This document shows, in pieces, positions 31,322 to 38,590 of a stretch of DNA of 64,000 nucleotides. Under the pieces are notes generated by a model. The model did not search any database and was not told where the DNA came from. It saw only the letters and a program-made list of their open reading frames with translations. Numbering within the stretch: the stretch's first letter is position 1; every line of letters starts with the position of its first letter. The DNA is taken from positions 172,768-236,767 of the forward strand of contig CAZAPG010000004.1 in NCBI GenBank assembly GCA_964486935.1. Direction: 5' to 3'. A program made the position numbers and the translations under genes. Origin of the DNA: CAZAPG01 sp964486935 (GTDB lineage Bacteria; Chloroflexota; Anaerolineae; 4572-78; J111).

Positions 31322-33490
31322 CTATTGGGTCCAACTTATTCTCTCTTCGGCCCAGCCCCGGCTGGCGGCTCTGTCTGCGCCAACAAAGCCATCGGGCGAA
31401 CCTTGCATGGGGAAAAGTTGCCGCTGGTCCGCGCCGGTTGGGGTCATAGCCCACACGGCCCACTGGCCGTCGCGGTCGCTAACAAAGGCAATGGCCTGGC
31501 CATCGGGGCTCCAGGTGGGCAGGCCGTCCTGAGCGCCATTTTCGGTCAGGCGCATAATGTTCGAGCCGTCGGCGTCAACCACGTAAATCTCCCAGTTACC
31601 GGCTCTACGCGACATAAAGGCAATCTTTTGGCCATCGGGTGAGGGCGCGGGGGCTGTATCCTCGTTTGCATCGGTTAGCGCCTGTACATTTTCAAGGTTA
31701 GCAGTTGACGCCCGCAAGCCGATGCCGGTATTGCCCCAGCCTTTAAAGGCCATTAGCCCGGTTTGGTTTATGGTAGGGTATTCGCCCTCGCCAATGACAA
31801 CTCCCTGGCCCAACCTTTGAAAGCTATTAACCCTGAAAAGCTGCGATTTGCGGTCGCCGCTGCGGCGCGATAGAAACACAATATCGGTGTTATCGGCGGT
31901 CCAGGTAGGAAGCTGGTCTTCAAAAAAGCTGGCGACAATAAGGGGATTATTACCGGAAATATCAGCGGTGACAATCCCGCGCTGGTCAGGTCGCCACGAC
32001 CGGTAGGCTATGCGCGCGCCATCGTGGCTAAAGGCCGGCTGGCTGGCCCCGGTCTGAAAAAGCCGGGCGCCGGAGCCGTCGGCCTGGCCAAAATAGAGGT
32101 CATAATCGGTGCCGTTAAATACGGGGTAGGCAATTATTCCCGCCAGGGTAGCAGCAGGGATGCCCCGAGATTGGGCCGTTTGGGGGCGCGGTGTGGGGGT
32201 TTCTGTGGTAGGTTGCGGGGTAGGCGTGTCCGTTTCTTCAGTGGCAGCGGCGTTAGTAGGAGGTTCGGCGGGCGGGGTGGTGGCCGCAATTACCGGCGTG
32301 GAGGTTTCGGTGGGGGCCGGCGCGTCGCCCAGCGCCTGCACAACAAATTGGGTGGGGGTTGCCGAGGGTTGTTCTGTTTGAGTACCGTTGTTGCTTGCCG
32401 CAATTTGAGATGAGGAGCCGGCCCGGCCAAATAATAGATAGAGCATTACGCCTAAAATCAGCAGCACAAAAATTAACCCAATCAGGCCAAACACCCACAG
32501 CGAAACCGAAGATTGGGCGCGTTTTGGCCGGCGGGCCGGCGTGGTTGCAGAAGCAGCCGCCATTTCTCCCGCGCCGGTCAGCGCCTGGCGCATGTCGGCG
32601 GCGTTTTGAAAACGGTCGTTGGGATGAATTTCCAGGGCCTGCAAAATGGCCTGCTCGGTTTGTTCCGAAAGCTCCGGGTTCAGCTCGCGGGGCGGCAGCA
32701 GAATTTCGGGGTTCAACAGTCGTTGGTGAACATCGGGGGGGGAGAGGTTGGTGAGCAGGTGGTACATGGTTGCGCCCAGCGCGTAAATATCAGAGCGGGC
32801 GTCGGTGTGGCGCTCGCTGCTGGCAAATTGCTCCAGGGGAGCGTAGGCAGGCGTGCCCAGGCCGCGCAGCTCCATTTTGGTTTCCGGGTTACGCGAGTCA
32901 AGCAATTTGACCAGCCCAAAATCTACCAGCTTGACCCGGTTGTGCAGGTTGACCCGCAGATTGGCGGGTTTAATATCGCGGTGGATGATGGGCTGGGGGC
33001 GCTGGTTATGCAAATAGGTCAAAGAGTCCAGCACCTGGTCGGCCCAATTGACCACGTCGGCTTCGGGCAGCGGCCCCTGGTAGCGCTGCAAGCGACTTTC
33101 TAAATCTTCGCCCTCTACGTAATCCATTACCAGATATTCGCGGTCGTTTTCAATAAAATAGTCCGATACTTTGGGCAGGCTGGGGTGATCGAGCCGGGCC
33201 AGCACGCTGGCTTCGGCCAGAAACTGCTCTCGTGATTGGGCCTGAATTTCTACGGTGGCGTTGGGGTCGGGCCGATTTTCTTTAAGGGCGCAGCGCCGGC
33301 CTACCAGGCGTTGGTCTTCGGCCAGATAAACTGCGCCCATTGCGCCGCAGCCCAACACGCTCACTACCTGGTAGCGCTCGCTCAATGTGGTTTTACTGCC
33401 CAAAAGTCCGCGCAGCGGTGAAGGACAGTTGTTGCATTGTTTGGCGTCGTCGGGGTTATCCGCACTGCAATTGGGACACATTTGCGACAT
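31322..33490 (-). CDS. Membrane Ser/Thr protein kinase with zinc ribbon and TolB-like beta-propeller
   Basis: A 722-residue kinase. A zinc ribbon (Cys5, Cys8, Cys19, Cys22) opens the protein. The Hanks-type kinase domain follows, with catalytic Lys70, HRDIKPAN at 170-177 and DFG at 190-192. A membrane helix near 330-352 leads through a Thr/Pro-rich linker to an extracytoplasmic domain from about 450. That domain is made of WD40/PD40 repeats (for example ENGAQDGLPTWSPDGQAIAFVSDRDGQWAVW), probably a sensor or docking propeller. It is translationally adjacent to menA. A PP2C phosphatase lies 20 kb away and could be its counterpart; that link is speculative. Confidence 0.92.
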   Translation of the reverse strand: MSQMCPNCSADNPDDAKQCNNCPSPLRGLLGSKTTLSERYQVVSVLGCGAMGAVYLAEDQRLVGRRCALKENRPDPNATVEIQAQSREQFLAEASVLARLDHPSLPKVSDYFIENDREYLVMDYVEGEDLESRLQRYQGPLPEADVVNWADQVLDSLTYLHNQRPQPIIHRDIKPANLRVNLHNRVKLVDFGLVKLLDSRNPETKMELRGLGTPAYAPLEQFASSERHTDARSDIYALGATMYHLLTNLSPPDVHQRLLNPEILLPPRELNPELSEQTEQAILQALEIHPNDRFQNAADMRQALTGAGEMAAASATTPARRPKRAQSSVSLWVFGLIGLIFVLLILGVMLYLLFGRAGSSSQIAASNNGTQTEQPSATPTQFVVQALGDAPAPTETSTPVIAATTPPAEPPTNAAATEETDTPTPQPTTETPTPRPQTAQSRGIPAATLAGIIAYPVFNGTDYDLYFGQADGSGARLFQTGASQPAFSHDGARIAYRSWRPDQRGIVTADISGNNPLIVASFFEDQLPTWTADNTDIVFLSRRSGDRKSQLFRVNSFQRLGQGVVIGEGEYPTINQTGLMAFKGWGNTGIGLRASTANLENVQALTDANEDTAPAPSPDGQKIAFMSRRAGNWEIYVVDADGSNIMRLTENGAQDGLPTWSPDGQAIAFVSDRDGQWAVWAMTPTGADQRQLFPMQGSPDGFVGADRAASRGWAEERISWTQ

Positions 33491-33613
33491 AGTTGCGTTG
33501 CCTTTGGGGAAATCGAAAAAAATGTAAATTGAGCTATAGCATCATACAAAGTTTATGGCAAAACGGCAAGTAACAGGCGGGTATGTTGGCCTGATTTTGC
33601 CGGCGCGACACAT

Positions 33614-33650
33614 AAAAAAACGGAGGTCCACCAACCGGACCCCCGTTTTT
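33614..33650 (-). terminator. Rho-independent terminator after ppdK
   Basis: Minus strand: AAAAACGGGGGTCC-GGTTGGT-GGACCTCCGTTTTTTT, a near-perfect stem and T-run, 17 bp beyond the ppdK stop. Confidence 0.9.
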
Positions 33651-33666
33651 GGGCTAACGGAAAAAC

Positions 33667-36378
33667 TTACTTGGCTTTGACGCCTTTTTCTTTAAGCGCA
33701 GCCTGGGCCGCGGCCAATCGGGCTACCGGCACGCGGAAGGGGGAGCAACTGACGTAGTTCTGGTTGATTTTGTGGCAGAACTCAACCGAGGCCGGGTCGC
33801 CGCCGTGCTCGCCGCAAATACCCACTTCCAGGTCGGGGCGGGCTTTGCGGCCATTTTCCACGGCCAGCTTCATCAATTGGCCCACGCCATCCTGGTCGAT
33901 GGTTTGGAAGGGGTTTTTGGGCAGAATCTCTTCTTCAACGTATTGCAGCAAAAAACCGGCTTCGGCGTCGTCGCGGGAGAAGCCAAAGGTCATCTGGGTC
34001 AGGTCGTTGGTGCCAAACGAGAAGAACTCGGCCACCTCGGCAATTTCGGCGGCGGTTAGCGCGGCCCGCGGAATTTCAATCATAGTGCCAAACTTGTATT
34101 CCACTTCCACGCCCTGCTCGTCCATTACGGCTTTGGCAACCTCTACCAACTGCGGCTGAATAACCTTTAGCTCGTTGACATGTCCCGCCAGCGGAATCAT
34201 CACTTCCGGCTTGGGTTCCAGCCCCTCTTTTTTAACCTGGCAGGCGGCCTCAAAAATGGCCCGCACCTGCATTTTAACCAGACCGGGAAAAACAATGCTC
34301 AGGCGGACGCCGCGCAGGCCCATCATGGGGTTGCTCTCGTGCATGCTATCAACGGCGGCCAGCAGTTTTTCTTTTTCTTCAAGCCCTTTGGTTTCGCCTT
34401 TGGTGCGCATCTGAATGACTTCGGTGAAGATGGTGTCGCGGTCGGGCATGAACTCGTGCAGGGGCGGGTCAATCAAACGGATAATGACCGGCAGGCCGGT
34501 CATCACCCGGAACAGGCCGGTAAAGTCTTGGCGCTGGTAGGGCAGCAGTTTGTCCAGGGCTTCCTGACGCACGTCTTCGCTATCGGCCAGAATCATGCGC
34601 TGCACAATGGGCAGCCGTTCTTCTTCAAAGAACATGTGCTCGGTGCGGCACAGGCCAATGCCCTGAGCGCCGTACTCGCGGGCGCGTTGGGCGTCGGCGG
34701 GGTAGTCGGCGTTGGCCCACACCTGCAACCGGCGAAACTCGTCGGCCCAGCCTAGCAGGGTTGTCAGGTCTTCTTGCTCTTCCAGTTCTACGGACACGGT
34801 GGGAATTTCGCCCACAAACGCCTCGCCGGTGGAGCCGTCAATAGAGATGGCGTCGCCTTCTTTGACGGTGACGCCGTTAGAGGTGAACTGCCGCTTTTTC
34901 AGGTCGATGGCAATATCGCTGGCGCCCACCACGCAGGGTACGCCAAATTGCCGGGCCACCACGGCGGCGTGGCTGGTGGCTCCACCTTCGCTGGTGAGAA
35001 TGCCTTTGGCGGCCAGCATGCCGTGAACGTCGTCGGGGCGGGTAAAGGGGCGCACCATAATTACGTCTTTGCTGTCTTCTTTGCCCCACTTTTCGGCCAG
35101 GTCGGCGTCAAAAGCCACAATCCCCACGGCTGCGCCGGGCGAGGCGTTGACGCCTTTGGCCAGCAGCCGGCCCTCGCCGGCGGCGGATTTTTTGGCTTCA
35201 AGGTCAAACTGAGGGTGCAGCAGGGTGTCTACCTGTTCCGGGGTAACGCGCAACACGGCCTGCTGGCGGGTGATGAGTCCTTCGTTGGCCATATCGACCG
35301 CAATTTTAATGGCGGCTTTGGCGGTGCGTTTGCCATCGCGGGTCTGGAGCATCCACAGTTTACCCTGCTCGATGGTAAACTCCAGGTCTTGCATTTCTGT
35401 GTAATGATTTTCCAGCTTATGGCAAATTTCCACAAACTCGGCGTAAGCCTGGGGCAGGTCGTCCTTCATTTTGGCAATGGGTTCGGTGTTGCGGATACCG
35501 GCCACCACATCTTCGCCCTGGGCGTTGATGAGGTAATCGCCGTAGAGCACGTTTTCGCCGGTGGCGGGGTCGCGGGTAAAGGCCACGCCGGTGCCGGAGT
35601 TGTTGCCCATATTGCCAAACACCATCGTCACAATGTTGACTGCCGTACCCAGGTCGTGGCGAATGCCGGCGGCGTTGCGGTAGTCAACGGCGCGTTTGCC
35701 GTTCCAGCTTTTGAAAACGGCCTCGGTAGCCAGCTTGATTTGCTGGGTGGGGTCTTGCGGAAAATCCTGACCGGTTTCTTCTTTGAAGATTTTTTTGAAT
35801 ATGTTGGTGACTTCTTTCCATTGGGCGGCGTTCAGTTCGGTATCGGTTTTAACGCCGGCTTTTTGGCGGGCTTCGGCCAGCACTTCTTCAAACGGCTCGT
35901 CGTCGATGCCCATGACCACGCTGCCAAACATCTGAACCAGCCGGCGGTAAGAGTCATAGGCAAAGCGGGCGTCATCGGTGAGTTTGGCCATGCCTTCAAC
36001 CACTGCGTCGTTCAGGCCAATGTTGAGCACGGTGTCCATCATGCCGGGCATGGAGAATTTGGCCCCGGAGCGGCAGGAAACCAGCAGCGGGTTGTTGGGG
36101 TCTCCAAATTTTTTGCCGGTGCTTTTTTCGGTGGCTTTGAGGGCTTCAAGCTCTTGCTCCCACATGCCTTCGGGAAATTTTTGACCGGCGGCCAGATAAG
36201 CGTTGCAGGCTTCGGTGGTTACGGTAAAGCCGGGCGGAACCGGCAGGCCGACGCGGGTCATCTCGGCCAGGTTAGCGCCTTTGCCGCCCAACAGGGCGCG
36301 GACTTTGTCCCAGTCGTTACGCACGTACTGTTCGGCTTCTTTAACCTCTTCAAATAAATAAACCCATTTTTTACTCAT
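33667..36378 (-). CDS. ppdK: Pyruvate, phosphate dikinase
   Basis: A 903-residue enzyme of normal length that interconverts pyruvate, ATP and phosphate with phosphoenolpyruvate, AMP and pyrophosphate. The N-terminal ATP-grasp domain starts with LLGGKGANLAEMTRVGLPVPPGF. The swivelling phosphohistidine lies in GGATSHAAVVARQFGVPCVVG, and the C-terminal TIM barrel has the catalytic Cys region EVGICGEHGGDPASVEFC. A GGAGGAA-like ribosome site precedes the ATG. It stands alone between terminators. Works in gluconeogenesis or, in anaerobes, in pyrophosphate-linked glycolysis. No PPDK regulatory protein gene is visible. Confidence 0.97.
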   Translation of the reverse strand: MSKKWVYLFEEVKEAEQYVRNDWDKVRALLGGKGANLAEMTRVGLPVPPGFTVTTEACNAYLAAGQKFPEGMWEQELEALKATEKSTGKKFGDPNNPLLVSCRSGAKFSMPGMMDTVLNIGLNDAVVEGMAKLTDDARFAYDSYRRLVQMFGSVVMGIDDEPFEEVLAEARQKAGVKTDTELNAAQWKEVTNIFKKIFKEETGQDFPQDPTQQIKLATEAVFKSWNGKRAVDYRNAAGIRHDLGTAVNIVTMVFGNMGNNSGTGVAFTRDPATGENVLYGDYLINAQGEDVVAGIRNTEPIAKMKDDLPQAYAEFVEICHKLENHYTEMQDLEFTIEQGKLWMLQTRDGKRTAKAAIKIAVDMANEGLITRQQAVLRVTPEQVDTLLHPQFDLEAKKSAAGEGRLLAKGVNASPGAAVGIVAFDADLAEKWGKEDSKDVIMVRPFTRPDDVHGMLAAKGILTSEGGATSHAAVVARQFGVPCVVGASDIAIDLKKRQFTSNGVTVKEGDAISIDGSTGEAFVGEIPTVSVELEEQEDLTTLLGWADEFRRLQVWANADYPADAQRAREYGAQGIGLCRTEHMFFEEERLPIVQRMILADSEDVRQEALDKLLPYQRQDFTGLFRVMTGLPVIIRLIDPPLHEFMPDRDTIFTEVIQMRTKGETKGLEEKEKLLAAVDSMHESNPMMGLRGVRLSIVFPGLVKMQVRAIFEAACQVKKEGLEPKPEVMIPLAGHVNELKVIQPQLVEVAKAVMDEQGVEVEYKFGTMIEIPRAALTAAEIAEVAEFFSFGTNDLTQMTFGFSRDDAEAGFLLQYVEEEILPKNPFQTIDQDGVGQLMKLAVENGRKARPDLEVGICGEHGGDPASVEFCHKINQNYVSCSPFRVPVARLAAAQAALKEKGVKAK

Positions 36379-36409
36379 AAAAATTCCTCCAGAGTGGTAA
36401 TTGTGTAAG

Positions 36410-36510
36410 GGTAATTGGTTATCAGTAATTGGTAATTGGTTATCGGTTATTAGTAATTTGGTTGTTGTTTGCGGATAATTACCAATTTACTATTTACCAA
36501 TTACTATCTT
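36410..36510. repeat. AT-rich GGTAATTGG repeat cluster upstream of ppdK
   Basis: Several copies of TAATTGGT/TTATCGGTTATTAGTAATTTGG on the left are mirrored by ATTACCAATTTACTATTTACCAATTA on the right, so the block can form a long imperfect hairpin. No coding potential. It resembles low-complexity dispersed repeats common in environmental genomes. Confidence 0.55.
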
Positions 36511-36547
36511 AAAAAAAACCTCCGCCGCCAGCTTGGGGGGAGGTTGG
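36511..36547 (-). terminator. Terminator after the M23 peptidase gene
   Basis: Minus strand: CAACCTCC ... GGAGGTTTTTTTT, stem followed by eight T. It lies about 95 bp after the peptidase stop. Confidence 0.8.
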
Positions 36548-36639
36548 GGCATCGTTGGCCCAATTCAATTGGCGCTCATTATACGATGTAAGCGAGTTTT
36601 AGCCAAGTTTGCCAACGGTTGATGCCTGATGATGGGGAG

Positions 36640-37704
36640 TTATTGGTCGCTGGTAAAGCAGATGGTATCAAAGCCCACGGCCAGAGTTAGGCCCAGCTCG
36701 CCGGTAAAATTGCCCAGGCGCACGTAACCGCCGGTCTGGTTGAAGCGGTAAGTGCCCAGATTGACCCACTGGTTGCGATTGCCCCATTGGTTGACGGGAA
36801 CCTCGGTGGGGCCGCTGGCGTGAAAAATTTGGTAGCGGGCGTAGGTGGTGGTGGCGTTTTGGGCCGGGATAAAGGCCCAGACATGCCAGTTACCGGGCCG
36901 GGATAAAATGGGCCGCCATTCGGCCCAGCCGGTTTCTTTTTGGGGCGAGGTGGGAGTCCAGAGCATTTGGCCGGCGTAGCCGCCGGGGGCCTGATTCCAC
37001 TGGCCGTTTTGGGTGCGGTGAAAACTGCCGGTCTGGGGGTTGCTTTGCAGGGCGTCGACCAGAATTTGGACGGGTTGCCGGGGGGCAGCCGGTTGGCCGG
37101 AAACAGGTTGGGCAGAGGCCGGTTGAGCAGGCACAGGCTGGCTGAGTTTGCCGGGCCGGCGCAAATTAATGAAGGGGGTAGGGCTGAAGTAGTTGGCCAG
37201 CACGGCGTCGCGGTCTCGCACTATCGGCAGCCAGTTGTCGATGGGCAGATCATTTTTGCGAATTTCAAAATGCAGGTGAGCAATCCAGCGGCCCTGGGGA
37301 TATTTATCGGTTTTTGCGCCTTTGCCCATGGTGCCAATTTGCTGGCCGCGTTGAACCTGCTGCCCCACCTGGCTAACCATAACTTTTTCCAGGTGGGCGT
37401 ACTGCGACCAAACCCGGTTGCCATCGGGCAGAACGTGTTCCAGCAGCACAATGTTTCCCCAACTGGCTGGATAGTAGCCAAAGTCCGACACGCGCCCGTT
37501 TGAAATGGCGTAAATGGGGTCGCCCAAATCAGTATCGCCGCCGCCGCGGCCGTTCCAATCTTCGCCGGGGTGCCACACGCCAAACGATTTGAAGTAACCG
37601 GGGTCTACCAGGGTGGTATCTACTTTGTGGGTTTTGAAAACATCTGCCTGTTCGCCGCGAGGCCCTACGGGAAAGTCGAACCCATCGGAGATTTCTTGCG
37701 CCAT
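36640..37704 (-). CDS. M23-family metallopeptidase with golvesin-like C-terminal domain
   Basis: About 354 residues from the ATG at 37704 (GGGAGC 9 bases upstream); an in-frame start 48 bp earlier has no ribosome site. The LytM/M23 zinc peptidase domain shows the first ligands in HPGEDWNG and the HLHFE motif (AHLHFEIR). A Pro/Gln-rich linker follows. The last 130 residues (WHVWAFIPAQNATTTYARYQIFH...GFDTICF) look like the golvesin/Xly carbohydrate-binding-type beta domain. No signal peptide is evident, which is odd for a peptidoglycan hydrolase; export by another route or a cytosolic role is possible. Confidence 0.85.
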   Translation of the reverse strand: MAQEISDGFDFPVGPRGEQADVFKTHKVDTTLVDPGYFKSFGVWHPGEDWNGRGGGDTDLGDPIYAISNGRVSDFGYYPASWGNIVLLEHVLPDGNRVWSQYAHLEKVMVSQVGQQVQRGQQIGTMGKGAKTDKYPQGRWIAHLHFEIRKNDLPIDNWLPIVRDRDAVLANYFSPTPFINLRRPGKLSQPVPAQPASAQPVSGQPAAPRQPVQILVDALQSNPQTGSFHRTQNGQWNQAPGGYAGQMLWTPTSPQKETGWAEWRPILSRPGNWHVWAFIPAQNATTTYARYQIFHASGPTEVPVNQWGNRNQWVNLGTYRFNQTGGYVRLGNFTGELGLTLAVGFDTICFTSDQ

Positions 37705-37799
37705 AGTTGTTTGCTCCCTGTGCTGTGCCTGATGTAAAAATTTTAACATCAAGTTTTGCGGGGGTCAATGCGTTGAGAAAATTGTGGGCTGCGGCTTAA

Positions 37800-38558
37800 T
37801 CAAACAGAGACCAGCCCGACAATTTGGGGCAGCACTTCAGACACATCTCCGCGAATAATGAGGTTGGCTTTGGGGTCTAAATAGGTGGGTTGATGGTTGA
37901 TAATTATTAAGCGGGCGCCATTTTGCAGGGCCGCCGCCGGCAGGTCAGAAGCGGGCGCAACCTCCAGCGAGGAGCCGGCAATCAGCACCAAATCGCTTTG
38001 TTTTAGGACCAGTTGGGCGGCCACAAACTCTTGCATGGGTAGCTGTTCGCCAAATAAAATAACGTTGGGTTTCAGGACTCCTCCGCACCGGGGGCAGTGC
38101 GGCACTTGCCTGTCGTCAATAAATTTTTTAAAAATATCCCGAGAATCTTGCACCTGGTAGCATTGAATGCAGGTAACATGGCGTAAATGGCCGTGCAGCT
38201 CAAACAGGGTTTGCGAACCGGCTTTACTGTGCAGGTCGTCGATGTTTTGGGTAATTACGGCTTTAAGTTTGCCCATCCGCTCCATCTCTACCAGGGCGTG
38301 GTGAGCGGGATTGGGCGCGGCTTCTAAAACCAGGCGCGACAGGGGGTGAATCCAGTTATAAAAACGCTGGGGATTGCGGCGGAACGCATGAATGGAGGCC
38401 ACGGCCAGCGGGTCAACTTCATCCCATAAGCCGGAGTTGGGGCTTCTGAAATCGGGGATGCCGGATGGGGTGCTGATGCCGGCCCCGGTCATAGCCACAA
38501 TGTTTTTGCTTTTTTCAATTAGCTCAACCGCTTGTTGAATAGCCTGGCTTATTTCCAT
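37800..38558 (-). CDS. Sir2-family NAD-dependent protein deacylase
   Basis: About 252 residues, normal for bacterial CobB/SIR2. NAD-binding motifs GAGISTPSGIPDFRS and TQNIDDLHSKAG are intact, the catalytic His lies in ELHGHL, and the structural zinc is held by CIQC and CPRC. I start it at the ATG at 38558; a TTG at 38594 that overlaps the kinase stop is less likely. It removes acyl groups from lysines using NAD. The gene follows the histidine kinase by about 30 bp on the same strand and may be co-transcribed. The acyl preference is unknown; there is no Tyr-Arg pair that I can place with confidence. Confidence 0.92.
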   Translation of the reverse strand: MEISQAIQQAVELIEKSKNIVAMTGAGISTPSGIPDFRSPNSGLWDEVDPLAVASIHAFRRNPQRFYNWIHPLSRLVLEAAPNPAHHALVEMERMGKLKAVITQNIDDLHSKAGSQTLFELHGHLRHVTCIQCYQVQDSRDIFKKFIDDRQVPHCPRCGGVLKPNVILFGEQLPMQEFVAAQLVLKQSDLVLIAGSSLEVAPASDLPAAALQNGARLIIINHQPTYLDPKANLIIRGDVSEVLPQIVGLVSV

Positions 38559-38590
38559 AATAGTTGTTTGTTCTCTCCGGTCTGGTTTGT

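Noticed and set aside
34774..36357. A 527-codon frame antisense to ppdK
   Set aside because: PPDK is certain on the other strand; the antisense translation is Gly/His/Val-rich and typical of a codon-bias shadow.
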